Source: Glycocaulis sp050485565
GTDB lineage: Bacteria; Pseudomonadota; Alphaproteobacteria; Caulobacterales; Maricaulaceae
DNA length: 64,000 bases
Reading direction: 5' to 3'
Assembly: GCF_050485565.1 (NCBI RefSeq)
Contig: NZ_JBJHBQ010000002.1
Location: forward strand, 186,001-250,000
Shown: positions 52,082 to 60,388 of the stretch, one piece after another
Numbering within the stretch: position 1 is the first letter of the stretch
Layout: each line of letters begins with the position of its first letter
Notes under the pieces: generated by a model
What the model was told of the DNA's origin: nothing
The model's input: only the letters and a program-made list of their open reading frames with translations
Database searches by the model: none
Program-made: the position numbers and the translations under genes

Positions 52082-54394
52082 ATGTCGCCTGTCTGGTTCG
52101 TAATCATCGCGGGCGTGAGCGCGCTCATCGCTGCTCCCGTCACCCGCTTTACCGGGCGTCTTGCCGGGCCGTTGCTGGCATTGGTGCCGGCTTTCCTGTT
52201 CGTGTCGCTGCTGATGCAGCTGCCTGACCTTCCGGTCGGCACCGCCATATTGCAGACGATCGAATGGGTGCCCGCTTACGGCGTGTCGCTGGGCTTCCGG
52301 CTGGACGGGTTCTCCCTCCTGTTCTCGCTTCTGATTACCGGCATCGGCACGCTGGTGGTGATCTATGCGGGCAGCTATTTCAGCGATGATGCAAAGGACC
52401 GGGGCCGCTTCCTCGGCTTCATCCTGCTGTTCATGACGGCGATGCTCGGCACGGTGCTGGCCGATGATCTCATCATGCTTTTCATCTTCTGGGAGATGAC
52501 GAGCCTGGTGTCCTACTTCCTGATCGGCTTCAAGCACGAGGACGCCAAGGCCCGCAAAGCCGCGCTGCAATCGCTCGTGGTCACGGCGGGCGGCGGGCTG
52601 GCGCTGCTGGGCGGCATCATCATTCTGGGCCTGACGGCCGGCACGTTCTCGCTGACGGAGATCACCGCGCAGGCGCCGCAGATTGCTGCCTCGCCCGCCT
52701 TCCCGGCGATTATCGTTCTGGTGCTGATCGGCTGTTTTACCAAGTCTGCCCAGTTCCCCTTCCATTTCTGGCTGCCCAACGCCATGGCCGCGCCGACCCC
52801 GGCGAGCGCCTATCTGCACTCGGCCACCATGGTGAAGCTCGGTGTCTATCTGCTGGCGCGTTTTGACACCGGGTTTGGCGAATACCTGATCTTCTACGGC
52901 CCGCTGATGGTGTTTGGCGGCATTACGATGCTGATCTCGGCCTATGCGGTGATGCGCTCCACCGGCTTCAAGGCGGTGCTGGCCTGGTCGACCGTGTGCT
53001 CGCTGGCCACGCTGGTCCTGCTGGTCGGTGTGCCGGGCGAGGCGGGCGTGAAGGCGATGGTCGGCTTCCTGATCGCGCACGCGCTCTACAAGGCCGCGCT
53101 CTTCTTCACCGCCGGTCAGGTGATCCATTCCACCCACCAGTACGAGCTGGCGCGTCTCGGCGGGCTGCGCTTCAAGCTGCCGATTACCGCGATTGCCAGC
53201 GTTCTGGCGGCGATTTCGATGGCGGGTGTGCCGTTCTTCCTTGGCTACAAGGCCAAGGATCTGTTCCTGACCGCCGCCTTCGAGGGCGGGAACTGGGGCA
53301 TGTGGCTGACCTTCGTGGCGCTGGCCAGCTCTGCCGTGATGACGGCGGTGGCCGGTCTGGCGGCGCTCAAGCCCTTCTTCCTGAAACCGCCCTATGGCGA
53401 GGTGAAGCTCTATCACAAAGAGTATTACGGCATGGCCCTGCCACCGCTGACGCTCGGCCTGCTGGGGCTGGCCATTGGCGTCATGCCGACGCTGGCCTGG
53501 AACAGCATCCTCGTTCCGGCGATGAGCGCGCTTTATGGCGGCACGATCGTGCTCGAAGTTCACGCCGCGCCGACGCTGGGGCTGAAATTCCTCATCACGC
53601 TCGGCCTTCTGGCCGCTGGTGCGGCGCTGGTCTGGTTCTGGACGCGGCTCTACCGTGATCCTGACAATGTGAAGGCCAATGTGGTGTTTGCAGATCTTGG
53701 CTATAGCGCTGTCATGGGCTGGCTGGACCGGGCAGGGCAGGTTACGGCGCGCGCGCTGCAGACCCTGTCACTTCGCACCTATATCGCCATTACGCTCGGC
53801 GTCTCCACGCTGGCGCTTCTATTGTCGCTTGCCGGTTTCAGCGGCGACATGATCGCGGCGGCCGCTGCCGAGCCGATACGCCCCTATATGGCGATAGTGC
53901 TGGTTCTCACCGTGATCGGCTGCGCTGTTGCCGCGTTCGCGCGCTCGGTCCTGATCTCGATCCTGGGCGTCGGTATTGTCGGCTACACGATGGCGGTGGT
54001 GTTCCTGATGAACGGCGCGCCGGACGTGGCCTTCACCCAGTTCACCGTGGAAACGCTCTCCATTGTCATCCTGCTGGCCGTGCTGCTGCGCCTGTCGCTG
54101 CGGCCTGCGCCGCAGAAATCGCTGCTGAAACGGCCTATGGCGCTGGCGATTTCGGCCGGGTTCGGCGTGGCTTGCGGGCTTGGCGTACTGGCGATGAGCG
54201 TGCTGCCGTTTGACCGGCGCCTGTCGGAATTCTTCGGCGAGGCAAGCTATGTCGAGGCTCAGGGGCGCAATGTCGTCAACGTGATCCTCGTCGATTTCCG
54301 GGCGCTCGATACGCTGGGCGAGATTGCCGTGGTGGCCTTTGCCACGATGTGCGTCTGGGCACTTTTGCGCCGCCGCGTGAAGAAGGAGGGCTAG
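52082..54394 (+). CDS. mrpA: Mrp antiporter subunit A
   Basis: A 770-residue membrane protein related to complex I NuoL, with about 20 hydrophobic segments. Conserved ion-pathway residues are recognisable in FWEMTSLVSYFLIGFKHEDAKARKAAL, FPFHFWLPNAMAAPTPASAYLHSATMVKLGVYLL and KAALFFTAGQVIHST. The C-terminal part contains an MbhE/DUF4040-like domain (YTMAVVFLMNGAPDVAFTQFTVETLS). It is the largest subunit of the Na+/K+:H+ exchanger. GGAGG precedes the start. A seven-gene operon follows. Confidence 0.95.
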   Translation: MSPVWFVIIAGVSALIAAPVTRFTGRLAGPLLALVPAFLFVSLLMQLPDLPVGTAILQTIEWVPAYGVSLGFRLDGFSLLFSLLITGIGTLVVIYAGSYFSDDAKDRGRFLGFILLFMTAMLGTVLADDLIMLFIFWEMTSLVSYFLIGFKHEDAKARKAALQSLVVTAGGGLALLGGIIILGLTAGTFSLTEITAQAPQIAASPAFPAIIVLVLIGCFTKSAQFPFHFWLPNAMAAPTPASAYLHSATMVKLGVYLLARFDTGFGEYLIFYGPLMVFGGITMLISAYAVMRSTGFKAVLAWSTVCSLATLVLLVGVPGEAGVKAMVGFLIAHALYKAALFFTAGQVIHSTHQYELARLGGLRFKLPITAIASVLAAISMAGVPFFLGYKAKDLFLTAAFEGGNWGMWLTFVALASSAVMTAVAGLAALKPFFLKPPYGEVKLYHKEYYGMALPPLTLGLLGLAIGVMPTLAWNSILVPAMSALYGGTIVLEVHAAPTLGLKFLITLGLLAAGAALVWFWTRLYRDPDNVKANVVFADLGYSAVMGWLDRAGQVTARALQTLSLRTYIAITLGVSTLALLLSLAGFSGDMIAAAAAEPIRPYMAIVLVLTVIGCAVAAFARSVLISILGVGIVGYTMAVVFLMNGAPDVAFTQFTVETLSIVILLAVLLRLSLRPAPQKSLLKRPMALAISAGFGVACGLGVLAMSVLPFDRRLSEFFGEASYVEAQGRNVVNVILVDFRALDTLGEIAVVAFATMCVWALLRRRVKKEG

Positions 54395-54397
54395 GCC

Positions 54398-54832
54398 GTG
54401 CAATCCGTCATTCTCAATGCGCTGGCGCGGATGTTCTTCGTCGCCATGCTGATCTTCTCGATCTTCATCCTCCTGCGCGGCCATGACGAGCCGGGCGGCG
54501 GCTTTATCGGCGGTCTGGCGGCGGCGGCGGCCTACACGGTCGTCACGCTGGCTTTCGGTGCCGCCAAGGCAGAGCGCTGGCTGATCCTGCACCCGGTCGT
54601 GCTGATGGGCGTGGGCCTGTTCTGCGCGATCCTGTCCGGCTTGCCGCCCCTGATCGGGGATTTCGGCGGCTTCCTCTACCATTTGTGGTGGGAGGGCGAG
54701 ATCGGCTTCCTCCAGCTGAAACTCGGCACCACCCTGCTGTTTGATATCGGCGTCTATTTCGTCGTGGTCGGCGGGGTGCTCTCCATCCTTTTCCGCATGT
54801 ATGAAACCGGCGCCGAGGAGGCGAGCGAATGA
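54398..54832 (+). CDS. mrpB: Mrp antiporter subunit B
   Basis: A 144-residue membrane protein with about four helices and the conserved RGHDEPGGGFIGGL motif, which marks the MnhB domain. It starts with GTG, preceded by AAGGAGG. It is part of the membrane-bound Mrp complex that exports sodium in exchange for protons. The mrpC start overlaps its stop by 4 bases. Confidence 0.93.
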   Translation: MQSVILNALARMFFVAMLIFSIFILLRGHDEPGGGFIGGLAAAAAYTVVTLAFGAAKAERWLILHPVVLMGVGLFCAILSGLPPLIGDFGGFLYHLWWEGEIGFLQLKLGTTLLFDIGVYFVVVGGVLSILFRMYETGAEEASE

Positions 54833-55227
54833 CGCTTCTCTACGCTATTGCCGTAGCCGCCGTCATGGCGTCCGGCATCTATCTGATGCTCGACCGCAAT
54901 GTGATCCGCATCGTGCTGGGCACGGCGCTGATCGCAACGGGCGTGAACCTGATCCTGTTCCTGGCCGGACGGCTGGGCGCAACCGACCCGGCCATCATCC
55001 AGGCGGGCAGCTATGCGCTGGGCGAAGGCGCGGCCAACCCGCTGCCGCAGGCACTTGTCCTGACCGCTATCGTGATCGGCTTTGCGCTGCTGGCGCTGGC
55101 GGCCATCGTCGCCTACGAGGCAACGCGCGCACTTGGCACGGTGAACGCTGACGAGATGAATGCCGCGCGCGATCTGGGCGATCCGTTCAAGGGTGAGGCC
55201 GGTGAGGGGAGCTCGGCGGGCAAATGA
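54829..55227 (+). CDS. mrpC: Mrp antiporter subunit C
   Basis: A 132-residue NuoK-like membrane protein with three helices: YAIAVAAVMASGIYLML, VIRIVLGTALIATGVNLILFLAG and LTAIVIGFALLALAAIVAYEA. It is the small complex I-type subunit of the antiporter. Its start overlaps the mrpB stop and its stop overlaps the mrpD start, each by 4 bases. Confidence 0.94.
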   Translation: MTLLYAIAVAAVMASGIYLMLDRNVIRIVLGTALIATGVNLILFLAGRLGATDPAIIQAGSYALGEGAANPLPQALVLTAIVIGFALLALAAIVAYEATRALGTVNADEMNAARDLGDPFKGEAGEGSSAGK

Positions 55228-56717
55228 GCACTGATCTTCTTGTCTCCCTGCCCATAGTCCTGCCGCTGACCATGGCGGGCTTTTGCGCGGTCTTCTGGCT
55301 GCGCCCGGACTGGCAGCGCTGGGTCACGGTCATCGGCATGGGCCTCATGGCGGCTGCGGGTATCGCGCTGCTGCTGGCAGTGCGTGATGGCGGCGTATTG
55401 TCCTCCCAGCCGGGCAACTGGCCTGCGCCGTTCGGGATTGCGATTGTCGCAGATCCGCTGTCTGCGCTGGCGATAGCGGCGGCGGGTCTCGTTGCCTTTG
55501 CCGCCTCTGTCTACGCCTTCCGGGGTGTGGACCAGAACGCGCTGCATGGCGGCTTCTTCCCGCTTTTCTGCGGCCTGATGGTGGGCGTGAACGGCTCCTT
55601 CCTCACCGGCGACATTTTCAATCTCTATGTCTGGTTCGAGGTGCTGCTGGTCTGCGCCATCGGCCTGCTGGTCGTGCACCGCGCCGGGGTCAATCTGGAC
55701 GCGGCGGTGAAATATGCGGCGCTGAACCTGTTTGGCACGATCCTGTTCCTGACCGGCGTGGCCTTCCTCTATGGCGCAGCCGGCACGCTGAACTTTGCCG
55801 ATTTGGCGCGCATCGTGCCGGAGATGGAGCCGTCGGCGGGCCTTACCTTCGCGCTCGTCCTCTTCCTGCTGGCGTTTGGCGTAAAGGCAGCGGCCTTCCC
55901 GCTCTTCTTCTGGCTGCCGATTGCCTACCATACCGCTCCGCCGGTTGTGTCGGCGCTCTTTGGCGCGCTGCTGACCAAGGTTGGCATCTATGCCGCCATG
56001 CGTGTCTTCATGCTGCTGTTTGAAGGCACGACGGGGATGATCGGCGAGATCGTCGTCTGGGTGGCGGCGATCACGATGGTAACGGGCGCAGTGGCCGCGC
56101 TGATCCAGACCGATCTGCGCCGCATGTTCGCCTTCCTGATCGTGTCGGGCATGGGCTATCTGATGATGGGTCTGGCGCTTTCGACGCCCGAGGGCCTTGG
56201 CGCGGCGAGCTTCTATCTCATTCACGATATCATCTTGAAAGGCGCGGTCTTCCTGCTGGCGGGCGTGATTGCCGTCGCGGCCGGATCGTCAGACCTGACG
56301 AAAATCGGCGGGCTCATCCGCACTCATCCCGCGCTGGCGGTGATCTTCCTCGGTGCGGGCCTGTCACTGGCCGGCCTGCCGCCCTTCTCCGGCTTCTGGG
56401 CCAAGGTGCTGGTGGCGGACGCCGCGTTTGACGCGGCCAGGCCCATTCTTGGGGGCATTGCGCTCGGCACCGGTCTCATCAGCCTGATGTGTGTGGCGAA
56501 AATCTGGATGGAAGCGTTCTGGAAGGCCGCGCCTGAGGGTATGCGCGCGACCGCGCGTCTGCCCATGGTTATGGTGGTTCCGGCGACCGCGCTGGTGCTG
56601 GTCAGCCTGGTCATCGGCCTTTATGCCGATCCGCTGATGGAGCTGACGCAGGCCGCCGGTGCGGGTCTTGCTGATCCGGCCGCCTATATCGAAGCCGTGA
56701 TGGGGACAGGCCAATGA
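55224..56717 (+). CDS. mrpD: Mrp antiporter subunit D
   Basis: A 497-residue NuoN/NuoM-like membrane protein with about 14 helices. Key patterns are NIFNLYVWFEVLLVCAIGLLV (here with the helix-breaking Glu), AFGVKAAAFPLFFWLPIAYHTAPPVVSALFGALLTKVGIY, and SFYLIHDIILKGAVFLLAG. It forms a proton/ion channel module together with MrpA. It overlaps both neighbours by 4 bases. Confidence 0.95.
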   Translation: MSTDLLVSLPIVLPLTMAGFCAVFWLRPDWQRWVTVIGMGLMAAAGIALLLAVRDGGVLSSQPGNWPAPFGIAIVADPLSALAIAAAGLVAFAASVYAFRGVDQNALHGGFFPLFCGLMVGVNGSFLTGDIFNLYVWFEVLLVCAIGLLVVHRAGVNLDAAVKYAALNLFGTILFLTGVAFLYGAAGTLNFADLARIVPEMEPSAGLTFALVLFLLAFGVKAAAFPLFFWLPIAYHTAPPVVSALFGALLTKVGIYAAMRVFMLLFEGTTGMIGEIVVWVAAITMVTGAVAALIQTDLRRMFAFLIVSGMGYLMMGLALSTPEGLGAASFYLIHDIILKGAVFLLAGVIAVAAGSSDLTKIGGLIRTHPALAVIFLGAGLSLAGLPPFSGFWAKVLVADAAFDAARPILGGIALGTGLISLMCVAKIWMEAFWKAAPEGMRATARLPMVMVVPATALVLVSLVIGLYADPLMELTQAAGAGLADPAAYIEAVMGTGQ

Positions 56718-57058
56718 ACCCGCTTCGTCTGATCGCAAAACTGGGGATATGGGCGCAGCTCGGCGTCATCTTCCTCATCGAGCTGTTCAAGTCGTCGTTT
56801 GCTGTGGCCTGGGCGGTCATCAATCCGTCCATCAGGCTGAACCCGGCCATCATTGCGGTGCCGCTTGATCTGAAGACGGACATCCATATCGCGACGCTGG
56901 CCAATCTGGTCTCGCTGACCCCCGGTACGACGTCCCTGCATGTCTCCGAGGACCGCAAGACGCTCTACGTCCATGCGCTGGACTGCGCGGACGAGCAGGC
57001 GACGATCAACGGCATCAAGACCACGTTTGAAAGCATTCTCATCCGGTCGGAGGCGTAG
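56714..57058 (+). CDS. mrpE: Mrp antiporter subunit E (short form)
   Basis: A 114-residue subunit of the MnhE family. It starts at the conserved helix WAQLGVIFLIELFKSSFAVAWAVI and includes PAIIAVPLDLKTDIHIATLANLVSLTPGT. Canonical MrpE proteins have about 150-160 residues with extra N-terminal helices, so this one lacks that part. Such short forms exist in other bacteria. A 4-base overlap joins it to mrpD; mrpF follows after 9 bases. Confidence 0.9.
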   Translation: MNPLRLIAKLGIWAQLGVIFLIELFKSSFAVAWAVINPSIRLNPAIIAVPLDLKTDIHIATLANLVSLTPGTTSLHVSEDRKTLYVHALDCADEQATINGIKTTFESILIRSEA

Positions 57059-57067
57059 GGCATAGCC

Positions 57068-57340
57068 ATGATACCTGATCTTCTCTCGACCTATCTGCTC
57101 GTTGGCCTGGTGCTCGGCCTTCTGCTGACCGGCATCCGCCTTGTCATCGGGCCGGGGCTTGCAGACCGCTTCGTGGCGCTGGACATGATGACGGTGCTGG
57201 CCATCGGCATCACTGCCCTGACCACGCTTGTCACCGGGCGCAAGGAATTTCTCGATATCGGACTTGGCCTTGCCGTTACCGGCTTTATCGCCACGGTGGC
57301 GCTGGCCGTGTTCCTTGAGCGCAAGGAGACCGATCAATGA
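57068..57340 (+). CDS. mrpF: Mrp antiporter subunit F
   Basis: A 90-residue membrane protein with three helices and the conserved GPGLADRFVALDMMTVLA sequence of MnhF. It may take part in the sodium pathway; MrpF homologues have also been linked to bile-salt efflux. It overlaps mrpG by 4 bases. Confidence 0.93.
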   Translation: MIPDLLSTYLLVGLVLGLLLTGIRLVIGPGLADRFVALDMMTVLAIGITALTTLVTGRKEFLDIGLGLAVTGFIATVALAVFLERKETDQ

Positions 57341-57780
57341 TCCGCGAGATTATCGGCGCCGTCCTGATGCTGGGCGGCATGTTCTTCCTGATCGTGGCCG
57401 CGATTGGCGTGTTCCGCCTGCCTGATCCCTTCCTGCGCCTTCACGCCTCCACCAAGGCCGGTACGCTGGGTGCGGGCCTGCTCGTCGCGGGCGTTGCCAC
57501 CTCCTACACGGACGAAAATCTGGGTCTGACCGCCTTCGTGATCATTATCTTCCTGCTGGCGACCCTGCCGGTGGCCGGGCATTTGCTCGGCCGGGCGACC
57601 TATGTGTCCGGCGCGGACTTCGTGATGAAGGAGGGCAATGACGGGCTCAAGGGCGTGCTGCCGCGCGCAGAAGCCTCTCTGGAGGCGCGCCTTGCCGGGC
57701 GTAGCGCTGATCCGGCCCTGCCATCGCCGGAGAAGCAGAAGGAAAGGGCCGAGAAGGCCAGGGTGAAAACCAAGGAATAG
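57337..57780 (+). CDS. mrpG: Mrp antiporter subunit G
   Basis: A 147-residue membrane protein of the MnhG family. The conserved region is FFLIVAAIGVFRLPDPFLRLHASTKAGTLGAGLL, with three helices in the first ~95 residues; the last ~50 residues form a charged cytosolic tail (PSPEKQKERAEKARVKTKE). It is the last gene of the operon, one base before a strong terminator. Confidence 0.94.
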   Translation: MIREIIGAVLMLGGMFFLIVAAIGVFRLPDPFLRLHASTKAGTLGAGLLVAGVATSYTDENLGLTAFVIIIFLLATLPVAGHLLGRATYVSGADFVMKEGNDGLKGVLPRAEASLEARLAGRSADPALPSPEKQKERAEKARVKTKE

Positions 57781-57813
57781 AAAAAGGGCGGCTCATCGGA
57801 GCCGCCCTTTTTT
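57781..57813 (+). terminator. intrinsic terminator of the mrp operon
   Basis: A stem AAAGGGCGGCTC with GAGCCGCCCTTT (loop ATCG) followed by TTT, immediately after the mrpG stop codon. Confidence 0.95.
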
Positions 57814-57932
57814 AGTGATGCTCCGGGGCCTCCGCCCCGTCGCTCCTCGCATGGGCTCGGGCGCGCAGTCGCGCTTGCGGCGCTGCGCGCCGGGGAGCCA
57901 GTCTGGCCCGGCTTAGGGGCCGCAAGGCCGAA

Positions 57933-57996
57933 CGCGACTGCCTGTGCCCGCGCAGGCGGGTATTCGCGGAACATCGCAACGCGGATGCGTTGCGGA
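57933..57996 (+). repeat. 64-base dispersed repeat, copy B
   Basis: Same orientation as copy A at 49955-50018, differing at five positions, all in the first half. Both lie at the ends of non-coding gaps. The upstream part (57814-57932) has further palindromic GC-rich sequence but no gene. Confidence 0.9.
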
Positions 57997-58000
57997 CAAC

Positions 58001-58654
58001 TTAGTTAGACGGACGCCACACCCCGTCCGGGCCCTGACAGACCCATTCATACCGGCCGGTGATCTGCACCTGGCGGCAATTCTGGTTCACCTGCTGGGCC
58101 GGGTAGTGCGGCTGGGTGCCGTGGGGCTGGTAGGCATAGGGGTCATAGCCCGGACCGCCGGCCAGTTGGGTGTTATCGTGATAGCCGTAATTGTCGTAAT
58201 ACGGGTCGTAGCCCTGCTGGCTGTAACCGTATTGCTGCTGGTAACCCACTTGCGGGCGCGGACCGCCGGGCAGATGGTCACAGCGGCTGCCGACACTGCC
58301 CATCGCGCCGCCTGCCAGCGCGCCAAGGCCCGCACCGGCGATCACGGCACCATCATTGGACCGGCGCTGATAGGGCTCGACATAGCCGCGCCCGCGGTGA
58401 CCGCGCCAGCCACGATGATTGTGGGCCTGGTTCTGGTAGTGGCGGTCGCGCCGTGCCGATTCGTTGGAATTATGGATCTGCGCGCCAAGCACTGCGCCCA
58501 GAAGGCCGCCGACCACGGCGCCTGTCACCTGCTGATTGCGCTGCTGGGAGATACATTCAGCATAGGTCTGCTGTGCCTGCGCGGCGGGAGCGAGAGCCAG
58601 CGGGGCCGCAAGCGCTGCGGCAACAATGGCCGAACTCTTCAGAACATGTTTCAT
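58001..58654 (-). CDS. exported glycine-zipper 2TM-domain protein
   Basis: A 217-residue protein with a Sec signal peptide (VLKSSAIVAAALAAPLALAPAAQAQ) and a glycine-zipper (VTGAVVGGLLGAVLGAQI, then AVIAGAGLGALAGGAMGSVG). The remainder is rich in Tyr, Gln, Pro and His (QQQYGYSQQGYDPYYDNYGY) and ends in a CRQVQITGRYEWVCQGPDGVWR motif also seen in other exported proteins of this group. Role unknown; probably periplasmic or outer membrane. AAGGAG precedes the start by 10 bases. Confidence 0.78.
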   Translation of the reverse strand: MKHVLKSSAIVAAALAAPLALAPAAQAQQTYAECISQQRNQQVTGAVVGGLLGAVLGAQIHNSNESARRDRHYQNQAHNHRGWRGHRGRGYVEPYQRRSNDGAVIAGAGLGALAGGAMGSVGSRCDHLPGGPRPQVGYQQQYGYSQQGYDPYYDNYGYHDNTQLAGGPGYDPYAYQPHGTQPHYPAQQVNQNCRQVQITGRYEWVCQGPDGVWRPSN

Positions 58655-58730
58655 CGCAAGGGGCTCCTTTCGTGCCTGGTCCTTGAATATGGGCCTACCC
58701 TGCCAGACCGGCGATGAGCGCAACATGAAC

Positions 58731-58767
58731 GAAAACCGCCCCCCGGAAGTTTCCGGAGGGCGGTTTT
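58731..58767 (-). terminator. terminator after the Arg/Gln-rich protein gene
   Basis: On the minus strand a stem CCGCCCTCCGGAAA with TTTCCGGGGGGCGG is followed by TTTTCG. It lies after the stop of the gene at 58790-60226. Confidence 0.8.
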
Positions 58768-58789
58768 GCGTCGTCCCGGATCGCGAAGG

Positions 58790-60226
58790 TTACTGAACCC
58801 GTGCGACCTGCCAGTAGCCGTGCTGGTCCTGACACATGCGCACGCGGTCATAGGCGACCTCGCCATTGGGCAGGAAGATTTCCGCATCGCCCCAGCGGCA
58901 GCGCTGATTGCTCCAAGTGTGGAAGTCGCGGGCGTAGACGACACCGCGCACACCTGAATACGGGTTGTGCCAGTAATACGGGTTGCCCGTGGAGAAGGCG
59001 TAGTGCGTGGCGTAGTGATACTGGCCACGGTCGCAATTGCTCAGGGCTGCCCCTAGCGTGCCACCGATCAGGCCGCCGGCCAGAAGCGCGCCGGCATCAC
59101 CGTCGGAGATGGCAGCGCCCAGAAGGGCACCGACCAGCGCGCCAGCGGCAACATTGCCACCGCTCGGGCGGCACAGCCCGTCCGTGTAGTAGAAATTGTG
59201 GCGGGCATAGCTGGAATGCCAGCGCGGGTGATAGGTCCAGCCGGAATAATGATGGACATGGTGGTGGACGATGCGCACGGGCGGCGTCCAGCGCACATTC
59301 CGGCGGCCATACCGGTTCACATAGTAATGGTTGTGGTAGACCACGGGCGCGCGCACCGCATTCGAGCGGGAATAGCGCACGTTATAGTGCTGGTGGCGGT
59401 AGTTGGGCCGCGATTGTTGCGGACGGTTTTGCCACTGGCCTTGCGGGCGCCCTTGCGGCCGTGCACTGCCCTGCGGACGGTTTTGCCACTGGCCTTGCGG
59501 CCGGCTTTGGCGTTGGGCCTGTCTGCGGTCCTGCCAGTCGCGGCGGTCGGGGCGGCCTTGCGGGCGGCTTTGCTGGCTCTGGCCGCGCTGTGCCTGCTGG
59601 CGGCGCTGCTCGAACTGGGCGCGGCGGTCGCTATCACCGCGCCGGCCCTGCCATTGCTGGCGTTGCGCCTGCTGCCGGGCAGCCGGGCGCTGGGGTGCAG
59701 AGCTTCGCTGCGGAGCCGACTGTGTGGCCGGTCGACTAGCCGGACGGCTGGCCTGCGCGTCACGCCGGGGCGCAGGCTGTGTAGTGCTCGAGGTCCGGCT
59801 GGGTGCAGGCTGGCCAGTGGCCATATTGCGTCCGCGGGGTGCAGACTGGCGCAGTTCAGATTCGGAGACTATTGGACGGCTGGGGGCAGGCCGGGACGGA
59901 CGGCTGGGCGTGGACTGCGGCCGTTGCTGAGGCGCGGATTGGCGCGATTGCTGGCGGCCCTGCCAGTTGCTCTCGCGGCCACCGCCACCACGCTGGCCAC
60001 GGCTCTCGCTGCCGCCACGCTGGCCACGGCTTTCCTGACCACCACCGCGGCGTCCGCCGCGGCTCTCCTGACCGCCCCGGCGGCCGTCGCGTTGCTGGGC
60101 TTCGGTTGAAAGATCCAGAGCGACGGCAGCTTCCGCCGATGGAACAAATGGCAGCTCGCCGGGCGCAGCGAAAGCGGTCATCAGTGCAATCGCTGCTACC
60201 GAGACAGTCAGTTTTCCGGTCGCCAT
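58790..60226 (-). CDS. exported Arg/Gln-rich low-complexity protein with glycine zipper
   Basis: A 478-residue protein with a Sec signal peptide. Residues ~45-270 are low complexity, built from short units such as GGQESRG, RPQGQWQNRPQ and RQQAQR encoded by tandem DNA repeats. Residues ~275-340 are His/Tyr-rich (NYRHQHYNVRYSR, HNHYYVNRYGRRNVRW). A glycine zipper (AAGALVGALLGAAI, AGALLAGGLIGGTLGAAL) follows, then a conserved C-terminal domain with NQRCRWGDAEIFLPNGEVAYDRVRMC. It resembles the previous exported protein in its zipper and two-Cys end. Function unknown; it may interact with RNA-like polyanions or the cell surface. Confidence 0.8.
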   Translation of the reverse strand: MATGKLTVSVAAIALMTAFAAPGELPFVPSAEAAVALDLSTEAQQRDGRRGGQESRGGRRGGGQESRGQRGGSESRGQRGGGGRESNWQGRQQSRQSAPQQRPQSTPSRPSRPAPSRPIVSESELRQSAPRGRNMATGQPAPSRTSSTTQPAPRRDAQASRPASRPATQSAPQRSSAPQRPAARQQAQRQQWQGRRGDSDRRAQFEQRRQQAQRGQSQQSRPQGRPDRRDWQDRRQAQRQSRPQGQWQNRPQGSARPQGRPQGQWQNRPQQSRPNYRHQHYNVRYSRSNAVRAPVVYHNHYYVNRYGRRNVRWTPPVRIVHHHVHHYSGWTYHPRWHSSYARHNFYYTDGLCRPSGGNVAAGALVGALLGAAISDGDAGALLAGGLIGGTLGAALSNCDRGQYHYATHYAFSTGNPYYWHNPYSGVRGVVYARDFHTWSNQRCRWGDAEIFLPNGEVAYDRVRMCQDQHGYWQVARVQ

Positions 60227-60266
60227 CGGGCTTCCTCCTTGGTTTCAAGAGGCCATAATCGGGCAA

Positions 60267-60281
60267 TTAACCAGACGGTAA
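60267..60281. promoter_or_regulatory. CtrA-like site upstream of the Arg/Gln-rich protein gene
   Basis: TTAA-N7-GTAA at 60267-60281 differs by one base from the CtrA consensus TTAA-N7-TTAA and lies 41-55 bases before the start codon. DivK in this window shows that the CtrA pathway should exist. Whether CtrA binds here is inference. Confidence 0.4.
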
Positions 60282-60388
60282 CAATAGCTAGCTGAGCCGG
60301 ACATGAACGATTGCTTCAGGTTTGTCCGGCGCGCGAATTACCGCATGACGCTTGACGATACAGCCCTTACAGGGGCAAACGCACCGCC

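Noticed and set aside
52058..53563. 501-residue minus-strand frame opposite mrpA
   Set aside because: Antisense shadow of mrpA; shows no domain and lies within a clear operon on the other strand.
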